A DNA stretch of 64,000 bases from Candidatus Pelagibacter sp. FZCC0015 (lineage in GTDB: Bacteria; Pseudomonadota; Alphaproteobacteria; Pelagibacterales; Pelagibacteraceae). The position numbers were made by a program, and so were the translations under genes. Shown piece after piece: positions 63,947-64,000 of this stretch. The DNA lies in NCBI RefSeq assembly GCF_007833635.1, contig NZ_CP031125.1:1240001-1304000 (forward strand), given 5' to 3'. The stretch's first letter is position 1. Every line of letters starts with the position of its first letter. The notes under the pieces were generated by a model. The model saw nothing but the letters and a program-made list of their open reading frames with translations. It made no database searches and was not told the DNA's origin.

Positions 63947-64000
63947 TTATTTACCTTCCTTTGGCGTTACCTTGTTAGTCTCTTGGCTAAATTCTCTTGC
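63947..64000 (-). CDS. rpsC: 30S ribosomal protein S3, C-terminal end (cut by window edge)
   Basis: Only the last 17 codons and the TAA at 63949-63947 are visible (product [17 protein letters not shown]). The variable S3 tail carries little identity by itself. The assignment rests on the conserved order rpsC-rplP-rpmC-rpsQ. Confidence 0.7.
   Translation of the reverse strand, partial: AREFSQETNKVTPKEGK

Noticed and set aside
1..64000. CRISPR array, insertion sequence, rRNA operon or prophage
   Set aside because: I saw no regularly spaced direct repeats, transposase or integrase motifs, rRNA sequence or phage structural genes anywhere in the window.

Overview
The window looks like a chromosomal segment of a SAR11-clade (Pelagibacterales) alphaproteobacterium. 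Base composition is very AT-rich and coding is extremely dense: most neighbours are 0-10 bp apart or overlap by 4 bp (ATGA), and no gap exceeds about 215 bp. The backbone order (dapA-smpB-rsh-pyrE-pdxJ-acpS-lepB-rnc-recO, gatCAB, pyrB-pyrC-plsY-topA, the S10/spc/alpha ribosomal operon with adk and secY) is alphaproteobacterial. No tool was run; all assignments come from reading motifs.

Layout. 1-6129 (minus): an Asp/Asn-hydroxylase-like gene, rpiB, glyA, nrdR, then riboflavin genes ribD, ribE, ribB (with a degenerate RibA domain), ribH and the start of nusB. 6203-7192 (plus): hemB. 7193-14521 (minus): dapA-smpB-folK-rsh-pyrE-pdxJ-acpS-lepB-rnc-recO. 14565-16790: a lytic transglycosylase, followed by a convergent tRNA-Ser(GCU). 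16950-22041 (plus): sarcosine oxidase soxBDAG. 22065-35929: an accessory locus described below. 35950-42613 (minus): a small nuclease, MATE exporter, trhO, O-methyltransferase and gatCAB. 42664-49228 (plus): ruvX, pyrB, a pseudo-dihydroorotase, plsY, topA, a 59-residue secreted protein and a RidA-family protein. 49231-51341 (minus): ugd and galU. Then panC (plus), mgtE (minus), lipB (plus), an rluC-like gene, and 55152-64000 (minus) the ribosomal protein operon from inside rpsC to rplQ.

The most interesting part is 22065-35929. A minus-strand run of tightly packed genes encodes, in transcription order, a secreted vWA-fold protein with an intact MIDAS motif, a four-helix membrane protein, a tubulin-superfamily protein with the GGTG(A/S) signature, an 1138-residue protein whose second half is an Hsp70/actin-type ATPase, a signal-peptide/coiled-coil/transmembrane protein, a GYF_2-like plus DUF805 membrane protein, and small membrane proteins. 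Facing it is a two-gene operon for a lipoprotein trypsin-like protease and a secreted coiled-coil/SH3 protein. A tubulin-like NTPase and an Hsp70/actin-like ATPase in adjacent, nearly abutting genes with envelope partners on both sides suggest an undescribed envelope-spanning, NTP-driven machine. This is inference from domain content and gene packing.

Smaller points of interest are a RibA domain without its zinc cysteines, an NrdR zinc ribbon with CxC instead of CxxC knuckles, a pyrC product lacking several metal ligands, a G8 tract in pyrE, and the absence of era, rpoZ and dprA from positions where related genomes often carry them.
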